64,000 nt of DNA, from NCBI GenBank assembly GCA_965178585.1, contig OZ238267.1, positions 2,356,001 through 2,420,000 of the forward strand, in the 5' to 3' direction. Under the pieces are notes generated by a model. That model was given only the letters and a program-made list of their open reading frames with translations. It had not been told where the DNA came from and did not search any database. The stretch comes from Marifrigoribacter sp965178585. GTDB taxonomy: Bacteria; Bacteroidota; Bacteroidia; Flavobacteriales; Flavobacteriaceae. Within the stretch, counting starts at the first letter, position 1, and each line of letters opens with the position of its first letter. The translations under genes and the position numbers were made by a program. Positions 58,000 through 64,000 of the stretch are shown here, piece by piece.

Positions 58000-59759
58000 A
58001 TAACTTCTTTATCTAAAAACTGAACTTCATAAAGGTTTTTATAATGTCCATTTTCTTTTAAAATTAATTCTTTATGTGAACCTATTTCAACTATTTTACC
58101 AGCTTCCATTACAATTATTTTATCAGCTTTTTTAATGGTCGCCAATCGGTGAGCAATAATAATTGAAGTTCTTCCTTTGGTGATTTTTCCTGTAGCTACT
58201 TGTATCATTTCTTCTGAATATGAATCTACAGAAGAGGTTGCTTCATCTAAAATTAAAATACTCGGATTGCTAACATATGCTCTTAAAAATGCTAGCAACT
58301 GTCTTTGCCCTGAGGACAACATTACTCCTCTTTCTTTGACATTATAATGGTAACCATCTGGCAAAGAATTAATAAACTTATCTACTCCTATTTCTTTTGC
58401 AGCATTAATAACGTCTTCTTCAGTAATATCATTATCGTTTAAAGTAATGTTATTTAAAATAGAATCTGCAAACAAGAAAACATCTTGTAACACCACAGCA
58501 ATGTGGCTCCTTAATGATTTTAAAGTATAATCTTTAATCGATTTATTATCCACTAAAATCTCCCCACTATTGATTTCATAAAAACGAGACAATAAATTTA
58601 TAATTGTTGATTTTCCAGCACCAGTTGCCCCTACAATTGCAACGGTTTCACCGGGAGCAACTTTAAACGAAATATCTTTAATTACTTCTTCTTCATCTAT
58701 ATAACTAAATCGAACGTTTTTAAATTCAATAGAACCATTTGTGTCTGCTAATAATAGAGTCCCTGAATCATCTATTTGAGATTTAGTATCTAACACGTCA
58801 AACACTCTACGAGCAGCAACCATACCCATTTGCAAGGTATTAAATTTATCAGCTATTTGACGTAATGGTCTAAACAACATTTGTGATAATTCGATAAAAG
58901 CAACAATTACACCTAGCGTAATAACTCCACCTTCAGCAGCATTAAGTCCACCATACCATACTACTAAACCTATTGCTACCGATGATGCCATTTCAGCAAT
59001 TGGAAAAAATATTGAATTATACCAAACCGTTTTTATCCATGCCTTTTTATGTTTTTCATTAATTTCTTTAAACTCCTTATATTCTGTTTTTTCACGAGTA
59101 AATACCTGAACGATTTTCATTCCTGTAATTCGTTCTTGAACAAAGGAATTTAAATTAGCAACTTGAGCTCTCACTTCTTCAAAAGCAACTTTCATTGCCC
59201 TTTGAAAAACTCGAGTCGCATATAATATTATTGGTAATATTGAAAATACTATAAGTGTTAATTGCCAGCTTTTATAAAGCATAACTCCTAGAATAACTCC
59301 CATTTTAAGCAAGTCACTTATAATCATAAATAATCCTTGACTAAAAATACTAGATATGGTTTCTATATCATTAACCGCCCTCGTAGTCAATCTTCCAACA
59401 GCACTGGTATCATAATATTTAAGTTTAAAACTTAGCATTAATTTAAAAAGATTTTTACGAATATCCCTTATAACACTTTGACCTAACCAATTGGTATAAA
59501 ATATAAATGTTAGCATAAAAATGACTTCTAACATTAAAACCCCAATCATTAATGAAATATAAAAGACAAGGTTTTCGATATCCTTAGGAACGATAGATTC
59601 GTCAATCGTTTTTTGCATAATCAATGGCCGAACTACACCTAAAACAGACATCAATATTGCCGCCAATCCTACATAAAGGAAAGTTCCTCGATAGTTATTG
59701 GTGTATCCCAATAATCGTTTAAATAGTTTTAAATCGAATGCTTTACCCGAATCTGCCAT
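57996..59759 (-). CDS. ABC exporter, fused permease and ATPase (MsbA-like)
   Basis: The 587-residue half-transporter has a six-helix type I exporter domain (about 1-320) and an ATPase domain: Walker A GATGAGKSTIINLL, signature VMLSSGQRQLLAFLRA, Walker B ILILDEATSSVDS. Family members export lipids, drugs or peptides. Alone, it works as a homodimer. Substrate unknown. Confidence 0.92.
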   Translation of the reverse strand: MADSGKAFDLKLFKRLLGYTNNYRGTFLYVGLAAILMSVLGVVRPLIMQKTIDESIVPKDIENLVFYISLMIGVLMLEVIFMLTFIFYTNWLGQSVIRDIRKNLFKLMLSFKLKYYDTSAVGRLTTRAVNDIETISSIFSQGLFMIISDLLKMGVILGVMLYKSWQLTLIVFSILPIILYATRVFQRAMKVAFEEVRAQVANLNSFVQERITGMKIVQVFTREKTEYKEFKEINEKHKKAWIKTVWYNSIFFPIAEMASSVAIGLVVWYGGLNAAEGGVITLGVIVAFIELSQMLFRPLRQIADKFNTLQMGMVAARRVFDVLDTKSQIDDSGTLLLADTNGSIEFKNVRFSYIDEEEVIKDISFKVAPGETVAIVGATGAGKSTIINLLSRFYEINSGEILVDNKSIKDYTLKSLRSHIAVVLQDVFLFADSILNNITLNDNDITEEDVINAAKEIGVDKFINSLPDGYHYNVKERGVMLSSGQRQLLAFLRAYVSNPSILILDEATSSVDSYSEEMIQVATGKITKGRTSIIIAHRLATIKKADKIIVMEAGKIVEIGSHKELILKENGHYKNLYEVQFLDKEVI

Positions 59760-59784
59760 AAATTATTCTGCTTAACAGAAATTT

Positions 59785-60531
59785 TTAATTAATTTTTATC
59801 CCTTTAGGATATATGACCTTTGTTAAATATAACCCTTTTGCTGGAGCAGAAGAGCCTGCTTCACTCCTATCTTTACTTTTTAATATTTCATGAAATTGTG
59901 AAATAGTTGTCTTTTCAAACCCAACATCCAATAAAGTCCCAACGATTGCTCTTACCATATTTCTTAAAAAACGATCTGCTTTTATGGTAAATTTCAATTG
60001 TGAATCTTTAATCTCCCAATACGCTTCTTTAACATCACAATAATACGTTTTTACATCGGAGTTAGTCCTTGAAAAGCATTGAAAATCTTTATAGTTCAAT
60101 AACTCGTTTGCAGCTTCATTCATTAAATTGATATTAGGCTTATAATGAATTAGATGTGAAAAATCATCTGTAAATGGGTTTTTTCGAAATGAAATTAAAT
60201 ATTCATATTCTCTTTCAGTGGCATCAAAACGAGCATGAGTATTTTCTTCTACTAAAAAAAGATCCTGTATAGAAATATCTTTAGGTAAAAAAGAATTTAA
60301 TTTAAAAATCAAGTCAGGAATTGAATCAATCGATTGAAAATCAAAATGAGCAAATAATTGCTTTGCGTGAACACCAGCATCTGTTCTTCCCGCACCCATG
60401 ACTTGAATTTTTGAACGCAAAATAACAGACAGAGCGCTCTCTAAAACTTCTTGTACGGTAATAGCATCCGGTTGTTGTTGCCAACCATGATAGTTTTTCC
60501 CATTATATGCAAGCTCAATAAAATATCTCAA
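59785..60531 (-). CDS. truA: tRNA pseudouridine synthase A
   Basis: With a TTG start at 60531 (MRYFIELAYNGKNYHGWQQQ) the protein is 248 residues, matching the family. A longer ATG-initiated version from 60573 is rejected because a perfect promoter box TATCTTTG (60555-60562) lies within it, which would place the RNA start inside the extension. Catalytic Asp is in VMGAGRTDAGVHAKQL; PFTDDFSHLIHYKPN and RFLRNMVRAIVGTLLDVG are other TruA motifs. It modifies U38-40 of tRNA anticodon stems. Confidence 0.93.
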   Translation of the reverse strand: MRYFIELAYNGKNYHGWQQQPDAITVQEVLESALSVILRSKIQVMGAGRTDAGVHAKQLFAHFDFQSIDSIPDLIFKLNSFLPKDISIQDLFLVEENTHARFDATEREYEYLISFRKNPFTDDFSHLIHYKPNINLMNEAANELLNYKDFQCFSRTNSDVKTYYCDVKEAYWEIKDSQLKFTIKADRFLRNMVRAIVGTLLDVGFEKTTISQFHEILKSKDRSEAGSSAPAKGLYLTKVIYPKGIKIN

Positions 60532-60554
60532 GGATTCTTGTATTTTTGAAAAAT

Positions 60555-60562
60555 CAAAGATA
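60555..60562 (-). promoter_or_regulatory. Promoter -7 box of truA (TATCTTTG), supports TTG start
   Basis: A perfect minus-strand TAnnTTTG, 24 bases upstream of the TTG start at 60531; it falls inside the longer candidate coding frame and argues against it. Confidence 0.6.
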
Positions 60563-60625
60563 CATAAAGTCATAACTTTCAAGCTTACGTTTAGCTTCTC
60601 TTAACATTATTATTTTAATAATTGA

Positions 60626-61117
60626 ATGAAAAAAATTCTTTTACTTTCCGATACTCATAGTTATCTGGATGAAACTATTTTAAAATATGTAAAACAAGCA
60701 GATGAAATCTGGCATGCTGGAGACATAGGAGATTTAAAAGTAACCGACACTTTAAAAAGTCTTAAACCTTTAAGAGCCGTTTATGGTAATATTGATAACG
60801 CAAATGCTCGTACAGAATTTCCATTACATAATCGGTTTATGTGTGAAAAAGTAGATGTTTGGATAACTCACATTGGCGGATATCCTGGTAGATATAATCC
60901 AAGTATTAAAGAAGAAATAAATAACAATCCACCATCTTTATTTATTACTGGGCATTCTCATATTTTAAAAGTAATGAATGATAAAAAACTAGGAATCTTA
61001 CATATGAATCCTGGTGCCATAGGAACTCATGGCTTTCACAAAGTAAGAACTATGCTGCGTTTTGAAATTGAAGGAGATAAAATTCAAAACTTAGAAGTAA
61101 TAGAAATTAAACGTTAA
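60626..61117 (+). CDS. Metallophosphoesterase (YfcE/MJ0936 type)
   Basis: The 163-residue protein has calcineurin-like phosphoesterase motifs in order: LLSDTHSYLDE, EIWHAGDIGD, YGNIDNANAR, HIGGYPGRY, TGHSHILKV, MNPGA. It binds two metals and is probably a phosphodiesterase; substrate not known. Divergent from truA, followed by a shared terminator. Confidence 0.92.
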   Translation: MKKILLLSDTHSYLDETILKYVKQADEIWHAGDIGDLKVTDTLKSLKPLRAVYGNIDNANARTEFPLHNRFMCEKVDVWITHIGGYPGRYNPSIKEEINNNPPSLFITGHSHILKVMNDKKLGILHMNPGAIGTHGFHKVRTMLRFEIEGDKIQNLEVIEIKR

Positions 61118-61147
61118 GCAATATCGTACCAATTTAATAAAAAAACA

Positions 61148-61181
61148 AAAACCCTAAAAGATGGCATTCTTTTAGGGTTTT
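61148..61181. terminator. Bidirectional terminator
   Basis: A perfect 14-bp stem AAAACCCTAAAAGA / TCTTTTAGGGTTTT with a 6-base loop, U-tailed on both strands, serves the convergent phosphoesterase and DUF4293 genes. Confidence 0.92.
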
Positions 61182-61206
61182 GCACTAATATACTAAGATT
61201 TGCGGT

Positions 61207-61617
61207 TTAGCGTAACCGATCCACAGATTTTACGAGGTCTTCATCCTTTTTTATGGCCTTATTGGCCATGACTAAAAAAACGATAGAAATGATAGGAAGT
61301 AAAACCCCAATACCCTTCTCAGAAACTAATGTTTCTCCGGATAGCGTTAGTGATCTGTAAACGAAAACTCCCAGTAATAAAAAATTTAATATGATATTTA
61401 AACGATTAATCACAAATTGTAATTGACGTTTTTTAAAATTGAAAATGGAAATCAAAGCCATTAAAATTGACCCAAATATAAGTCCCATAATTAAAGGCTC
61501 GCTGTTACTAATAATTTCCAAACCGTCTTCAGATTTAATTACCGGAAACCATACATACAGGCCTCCCATAATTAAAGCAGAAATTAATAAATAAACGGTT
61601 TGAATCCTTTGTAACAT
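61207..61617 (-). CDS. DUF4293 small membrane protein, 136 aa
   Basis: Four membrane helices begin with MLQRIQTVYLLISALIMGGL, the DUF4293 N-terminal signature, and include LIMGLIFGSILMALISIFNF, then RLNIILNFLLLGVFVYRSLT. The last helix is followed by a charged tail. Function unknown. It is divergent from rho. Confidence 0.88.
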   Translation of the reverse strand: MLQRIQTVYLLISALIMGGLYVWFPVIKSEDGLEIISNSEPLIMGLIFGSILMALISIFNFKKRQLQFVINRLNIILNFLLLGVFVYRSLTLSGETLVSEKGIGVLLPIISIVFLVMANKAIKKDEDLVKSVDRLR

Positions 61618-61815
61618 AAATTTAATCTAAAATCGAATGCAAAAATACACTATCTTTTTATAAAAATTAAACGCAATTACTAAATTATTGTTGTATAATT
61701 GCAATATCAATACGTAACCAATTCAATAGAGGTTACTTAGTCTTCGATAAAATTTTCAAAAAAAATTACTTCAAGTAATACTCAATAGTATCAAATAAAT
61801 CATATAAATTTTTAA
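61618..61815 (+). promoter_or_regulatory. Leader region of rho
   Basis: The 198-base non-coding region contains a near-consensus box TATAATTG, a hairpin with arms GTAACC/GGTTAC (61714-61719 and 61731-61736) and a further small stem ATTACTTcAAGTAAT near 61775-61790. Rho genes are often autoregulated in their leaders, but nothing here is diagnostic. Confidence 0.35.
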
Positions 61816-63555
61816 ATGTTTGAAATTTCAGAATTAAAAGCAAAGAAATTACCTGAACTTCAGGAAATTGCTAAAGCTTCAGGAGTACCAAAATTCCGTA
61901 GCTTAAAAAAATTAGATTTGGTGTATAAAATATTAGACCACCAAGCCGCAAATCCTTCAGCAGTCAAAGCTGTTATAAAAGAAGTGAAATCTGAAGCTCC
62001 TGCTCCAAAACAGGTTACTCCAGAAAAAAAAGAAACTGCCAATACTAAACAAGAGCAAAAACCAAGAGCTCCTCAAAAAAGGGAATCTAGACCTCGTACT
62101 CCAAGAGACGATAGTCGTAATCAAAAAAATCAAGCTCAAAAACCTAATCACCCACAGCAAAATAATCCTGCTGAAGATGATAAGCGAAAAACAAATGAGC
62201 AGAAACCAAGACATCCTCAACAAAATAAAAATACGGAAGGTGATAAGCTTCAAAAAACTGAGCAAAAGCCAAGACACCCTCAACAAAACAAAAAAACTGA
62301 GGGAGACAAGTCGCAAAGACCAGAACATAAACCAAGGCATCCTCAGCAAAATAAAAGAGATAACAACAACCCTAATCAACACCGAGGAAAAGACGGAAAT
62401 AAAGACACCCGTAATAGGTATAAACAACCCGATTTTGAATTTGATGGTATCATAGAAAGTGAAGGTGTTTTAGACATCATGCAAGATGGATATGGTTTTT
62501 TACGTTCTAGTGATTATAATTATTTATCATCTCCTGATGATATTTATGTTTCACAATCTCAAATTAGATTATTTGGTTTAAAAACTGGAGATACTGTCTT
62601 AGGACAAGTAAGACCTCCTAAAGAAGGTGAAAAATATTTTCCACTTATTAAAGTGAATAAAATTAATGGTCAAAGTCCAAATGTAGTTCGTGATCGAGTT
62701 GCCTTTGAACATCTAACTCCACTTTTTCCTCAAGAAAAATTTAATTTAGCAGATAGACAATCGAGTATTTCGACTCGTATTATCGATATGTTTGCTCCTA
62801 TTGGTAAAGGTCAACGTGGTATGATTGTATCACAACCGAAAACTGGTAAGACCATGTTGTTAAAGGATGTTGCCAATGCAATAGCAGCAAATCATCCTGA
62901 AGTCTATCAAATAATACTTTTAATTGACGAACGTCCTGAAGAGGTAACAGATATGCAACGTAATGTTCGTGGTGAAGTAGTTGCATCAACTTTTGATAAA
63001 GAAGCTACAGAACACGTTAGAATTGCAAATCTTGTTCTAGAAAAAGCAAAACGATTGGTGGAATGCGGACATGATGTTGTTATTTTATTAGACTCAATTA
63101 CACGTTTAGCTAGAGCATACAATACTGTACAACCTGCTAGTGGTAAAATATTAAGTGGTGGTGTAGATGCTAATGCATTACACAAACCTAAACGTTTCTT
63201 TGGAGCAGCTCGTAATATTGAAAACGGTGGTTCTTTAAGTATCATTGCAACGGCACTTACAGAAACAGGTTCTAAAATGGATGAAGTAATTTTTGAAGAA
63301 TTCAAAGGAACTGGTAACATGGAACTTCAATTGGATAGAAAAATATCTAATAGAAGAATTTTCCCAGCAATCGATCTTACATCTTCAAGCACAAGAAGAG
63401 ATGATCTATTATTAGGAGAAAACGTAATTCAACGTATGTGGGTGTTGCGTAAATATCTTGCAGATATGAATCCTGTAGAAGCTATGGAATTTATTAACGA
63501 CAGAATTAAAAACACTCGAAACAATGAAGAGTTTTTAATTTCTATGAATAGTTAA
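61816..63555 (+). CDS. rho: Transcription termination factor Rho with long Asn/Gln/Pro-rich insertion
   Basis: The 579-residue protein has an N-terminal Rho-N domain (1-50, KAKKLPELQEIAKASGVP), then a low-complexity basic insertion (about 55-205) with 3.5 tandem 21-residue repeats of the type QKPRHPQQNK...EGDK, then the RNA-binding cold-shock domain (IIESEGVLDIMQDGYGFLRS) and the ATPase domain with Walker A IVSQPKTGKTMLLKDV, Walker B VVILLDSITRLARAYN, Q- and R-loops. E. coli Rho is 419 residues. Large insertions are known in Bacteroidota and some Actinobacteria Rho proteins and may alter RNA binding or phase separation. Confidence 0.96.
   Translation: MFEISELKAKKLPELQEIAKASGVPKFRSLKKLDLVYKILDHQAANPSAVKAVIKEVKSEAPAPKQVTPEKKETANTKQEQKPRAPQKRESRPRTPRDDSRNQKNQAQKPNHPQQNNPAEDDKRKTNEQKPRHPQQNKNTEGDKLQKTEQKPRHPQQNKKTEGDKSQRPEHKPRHPQQNKRDNNNPNQHRGKDGNKDTRNRYKQPDFEFDGIIESEGVLDIMQDGYGFLRSSDYNYLSSPDDIYVSQSQIRLFGLKTGDTVLGQVRPPKEGEKYFPLIKVNKINGQSPNVVRDRVAFEHLTPLFPQEKFNLADRQSSISTRIIDMFAPIGKGQRGMIVSQPKTGKTMLLKDVANAIAANHPEVYQIILLIDERPEEVTDMQRNVRGEVVASTFDKEATEHVRIANLVLEKAKRLVECGHDVVILLDSITRLARAYNTVQPASGKILSGGVDANALHKPKRFFGAARNIENGGSLSIIATALTETGSKMDEVIFEEFKGTGNMELQLDRKISNRRIFPAIDLTSSSTRRDDLLLGENVIQRMWVLRKYLADMNPVEAMEFINDRIKNTRNNEEFLISMNS
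62137..62361 (+). repeat. 63-bp tandem repeats inside rho insertion
   Basis: In-frame 63-base units start at 62137, 62200, 62263 and 62326 (last partial), encoding QKPNHPQQNN, QKPRHPQQNK, QKPRHPQQNK and HKPRHPQQNK, each followed by an acidic-basic spacer of about 11 residues. Lengths that are multiples of three mean copy-number change would not break the frame. Confidence 0.85.
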
Positions 63556-63575
63556 ATAATATACACATTAATTTT

Positions 63576-63610
63576 AAAAATCCTGTTATAAATTATAACA
63601 GGATTTTTTT
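63576..63610 (+). terminator. Terminator of rho
   Basis: Perfect arms TCCTGTTATAA / TTATAACAGGA (63581-63591 and 63593-63603), extended by A/T pairs, followed by a run of T. Confidence 0.9.
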
Positions 63611-63634
63611 ATCATTACGTTTTAGTTAAACAAA

Positions 63635-63666
63635 AAAATCCCTTCCGTTTTCACGGAAGGGATTTT
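63635..63666. terminator. Second terminator, serving the minus-strand secreted-protein gene
   Basis: Perfect arms AAAATCCCTTCCG and CGGAAGGGATTTT around TTTTCA; the minus-strand transcript ends in a U-tail. It comes after the gene for the T9SS cargo and is separate from the rho terminator. Confidence 0.9.
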
Positions 63667-63690
63667 ATATTTATAAAAAGTGCTTAATGC

Positions 63691-64000
63691 TTACTCTTTG
63701 ATCAAACGTTTTACAACACTTGATTGCTCACCTGTAATATATACCATATATACACCCGTTGCGAATCCAGAAACATTGATCACTTGTTCGCTTTGCATAT
63801 CTTGCAAGTTGATTTGTGATACTAATTTTCCGTTAAGATCGTAAATCATAGCAGTTTCTAATGCAATATTAGAGCTGTTAGAGATCGTCACTTGTTCGTT
63901 AGCTGGGTTTGGATATAAAGCGATAGCGTTGTTTAGTTCGTTATCTTGAGTTCCAAGGATAGTTAAGTCTAATGTCATTTCACAAGTTGAAACGTTACCA
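63691..64000 (-). CDS. Secreted protein with T9SS type A C-terminal sorting domain (C-terminus only)
   Basis: The last about 103 residues of a longer protein that runs off the right edge. The end has the type IX secretion sorting signature: YPNPANEQVTISN, SNIALETAMIYDLNGKLVSQ and GVYMVYITGEQSSVVKRLIK. Such proteins are exported by the T9SS and attached to or released from the cell surface. Upstream residues visible inside the window (GNVSTCEMTLDLTILG) give no hint of the catalytic part. The coding frame continues past 64000. Confidence 0.93.
   Translation of the reverse strand, partial: GNVSTCEMTLDLTILGTQDNELNNAIALYPNPANEQVTISNSSNIALETAMIYDLNGKLVSQINLQDMQSEQVINVSGFATGVYMVYITGEQSSVVKRLIKE

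Noticed and set aside
60531..60573. Longer N-terminus for TruA
   Set aside because: A perfect promoter box lies inside it and the family starts at the RYFIELAYNG segment.
61957..62455. Open frames in other phases of the rho insertion
   Set aside because: They are products of the low-complexity repeats and have no promoter, start context or family match.

Overview
The window looks like chromosomal DNA from a marine-type Flavobacteriaceae species (phylum Bacteroidota). The pointers are a very AT-rich sequence, a SusC/SusD outer-membrane uptake pair, a type IX secretion C-terminal sorting domain at the right edge, a type III glutamine synthetase, a stand-alone MnmD, a fused IcmF mutase, a Rho with a large Asn/Gln-rich insertion, and promoter boxes of the Bacteroidota form TAnnTTTG. 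The genus cannot be fixed from the sequence alone. Almost everything is ordinary core genome. There is no phage, transposase, integrase, rRNA or CRISPR array, and only one tRNA (Arg-ACG).

Layout from left to right. 1-2.4 kb: a tightly overlapping minus-strand operon (MATE exporter, YhhN-type membrane protein, small acidic protein, PAP2 phosphatase). 3.1-10.1 kb: a nutrient-uptake locus susC-susD-small lipoprotein with a membrane-embedded AraC-type regulator, bracketed by imperfect direct repeats. 10.4-17.0 kb: M28 peptidase, frameshifted polyphosphate kinase 2, sigma-54 activator without a DNA-binding domain, MscS channel and NatAB-like ABC exporter. 17.3-20.9 kb: grpE-dnaJ, then mnmD followed by a 46-bp minisatellite grown out of its own 3' end, and two small lipoproteins. 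21-27 kb: ilvE, a MazG-like enzyme, an M49 peptidase, crcB and others. 27.2-31.1 kb: a possible leader or small RNA, MFS transporter, DJ-1-like lipoprotein, Crp/Fnr regulator and a repeat lipoprotein. 31.2-41.0 kb: an Lrp regulator with a strong operator-like inverted repeat, icmF, pyrF, prfA and purM.

41.1-44.8 kb holds curli-type secretion genes csgG, csgF and a csgE that has no recognisable start codon or signal peptide; no curlin subunit gene is present here. 44.9-48.2 kb: glnN and a Ca/Na antiporter. 48.2-50.6 kb: a BlaI-type repressor and M56 (BlaR1-like) membrane protease preceded by three identical-geometry operators exactly 20 bp apart. 50.6-61.6 kb: tRNA-Arg, clpS, prmA, tpiA, an orphan ABC permease, a BT_3928-like protein, DUF1599, folP, cdaA, an MsbA-like exporter, truA and a phosphoesterase. 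61.8-64 kb: rho and the C-terminus of a secreted T9SS substrate.

The most interesting signals are small: the csgE truncation, the hairpin minisatellite, the ppk2 frameshift at a shift-prone UUU-UAA, the phased BlaI operators, the Lrp operator, the 32-bp palindrome with an upstream promoter and mini-ORF before the MFS gene, and the repeats flanking the SusCD cassette. I did not find a convincing wholly new multi-gene system.
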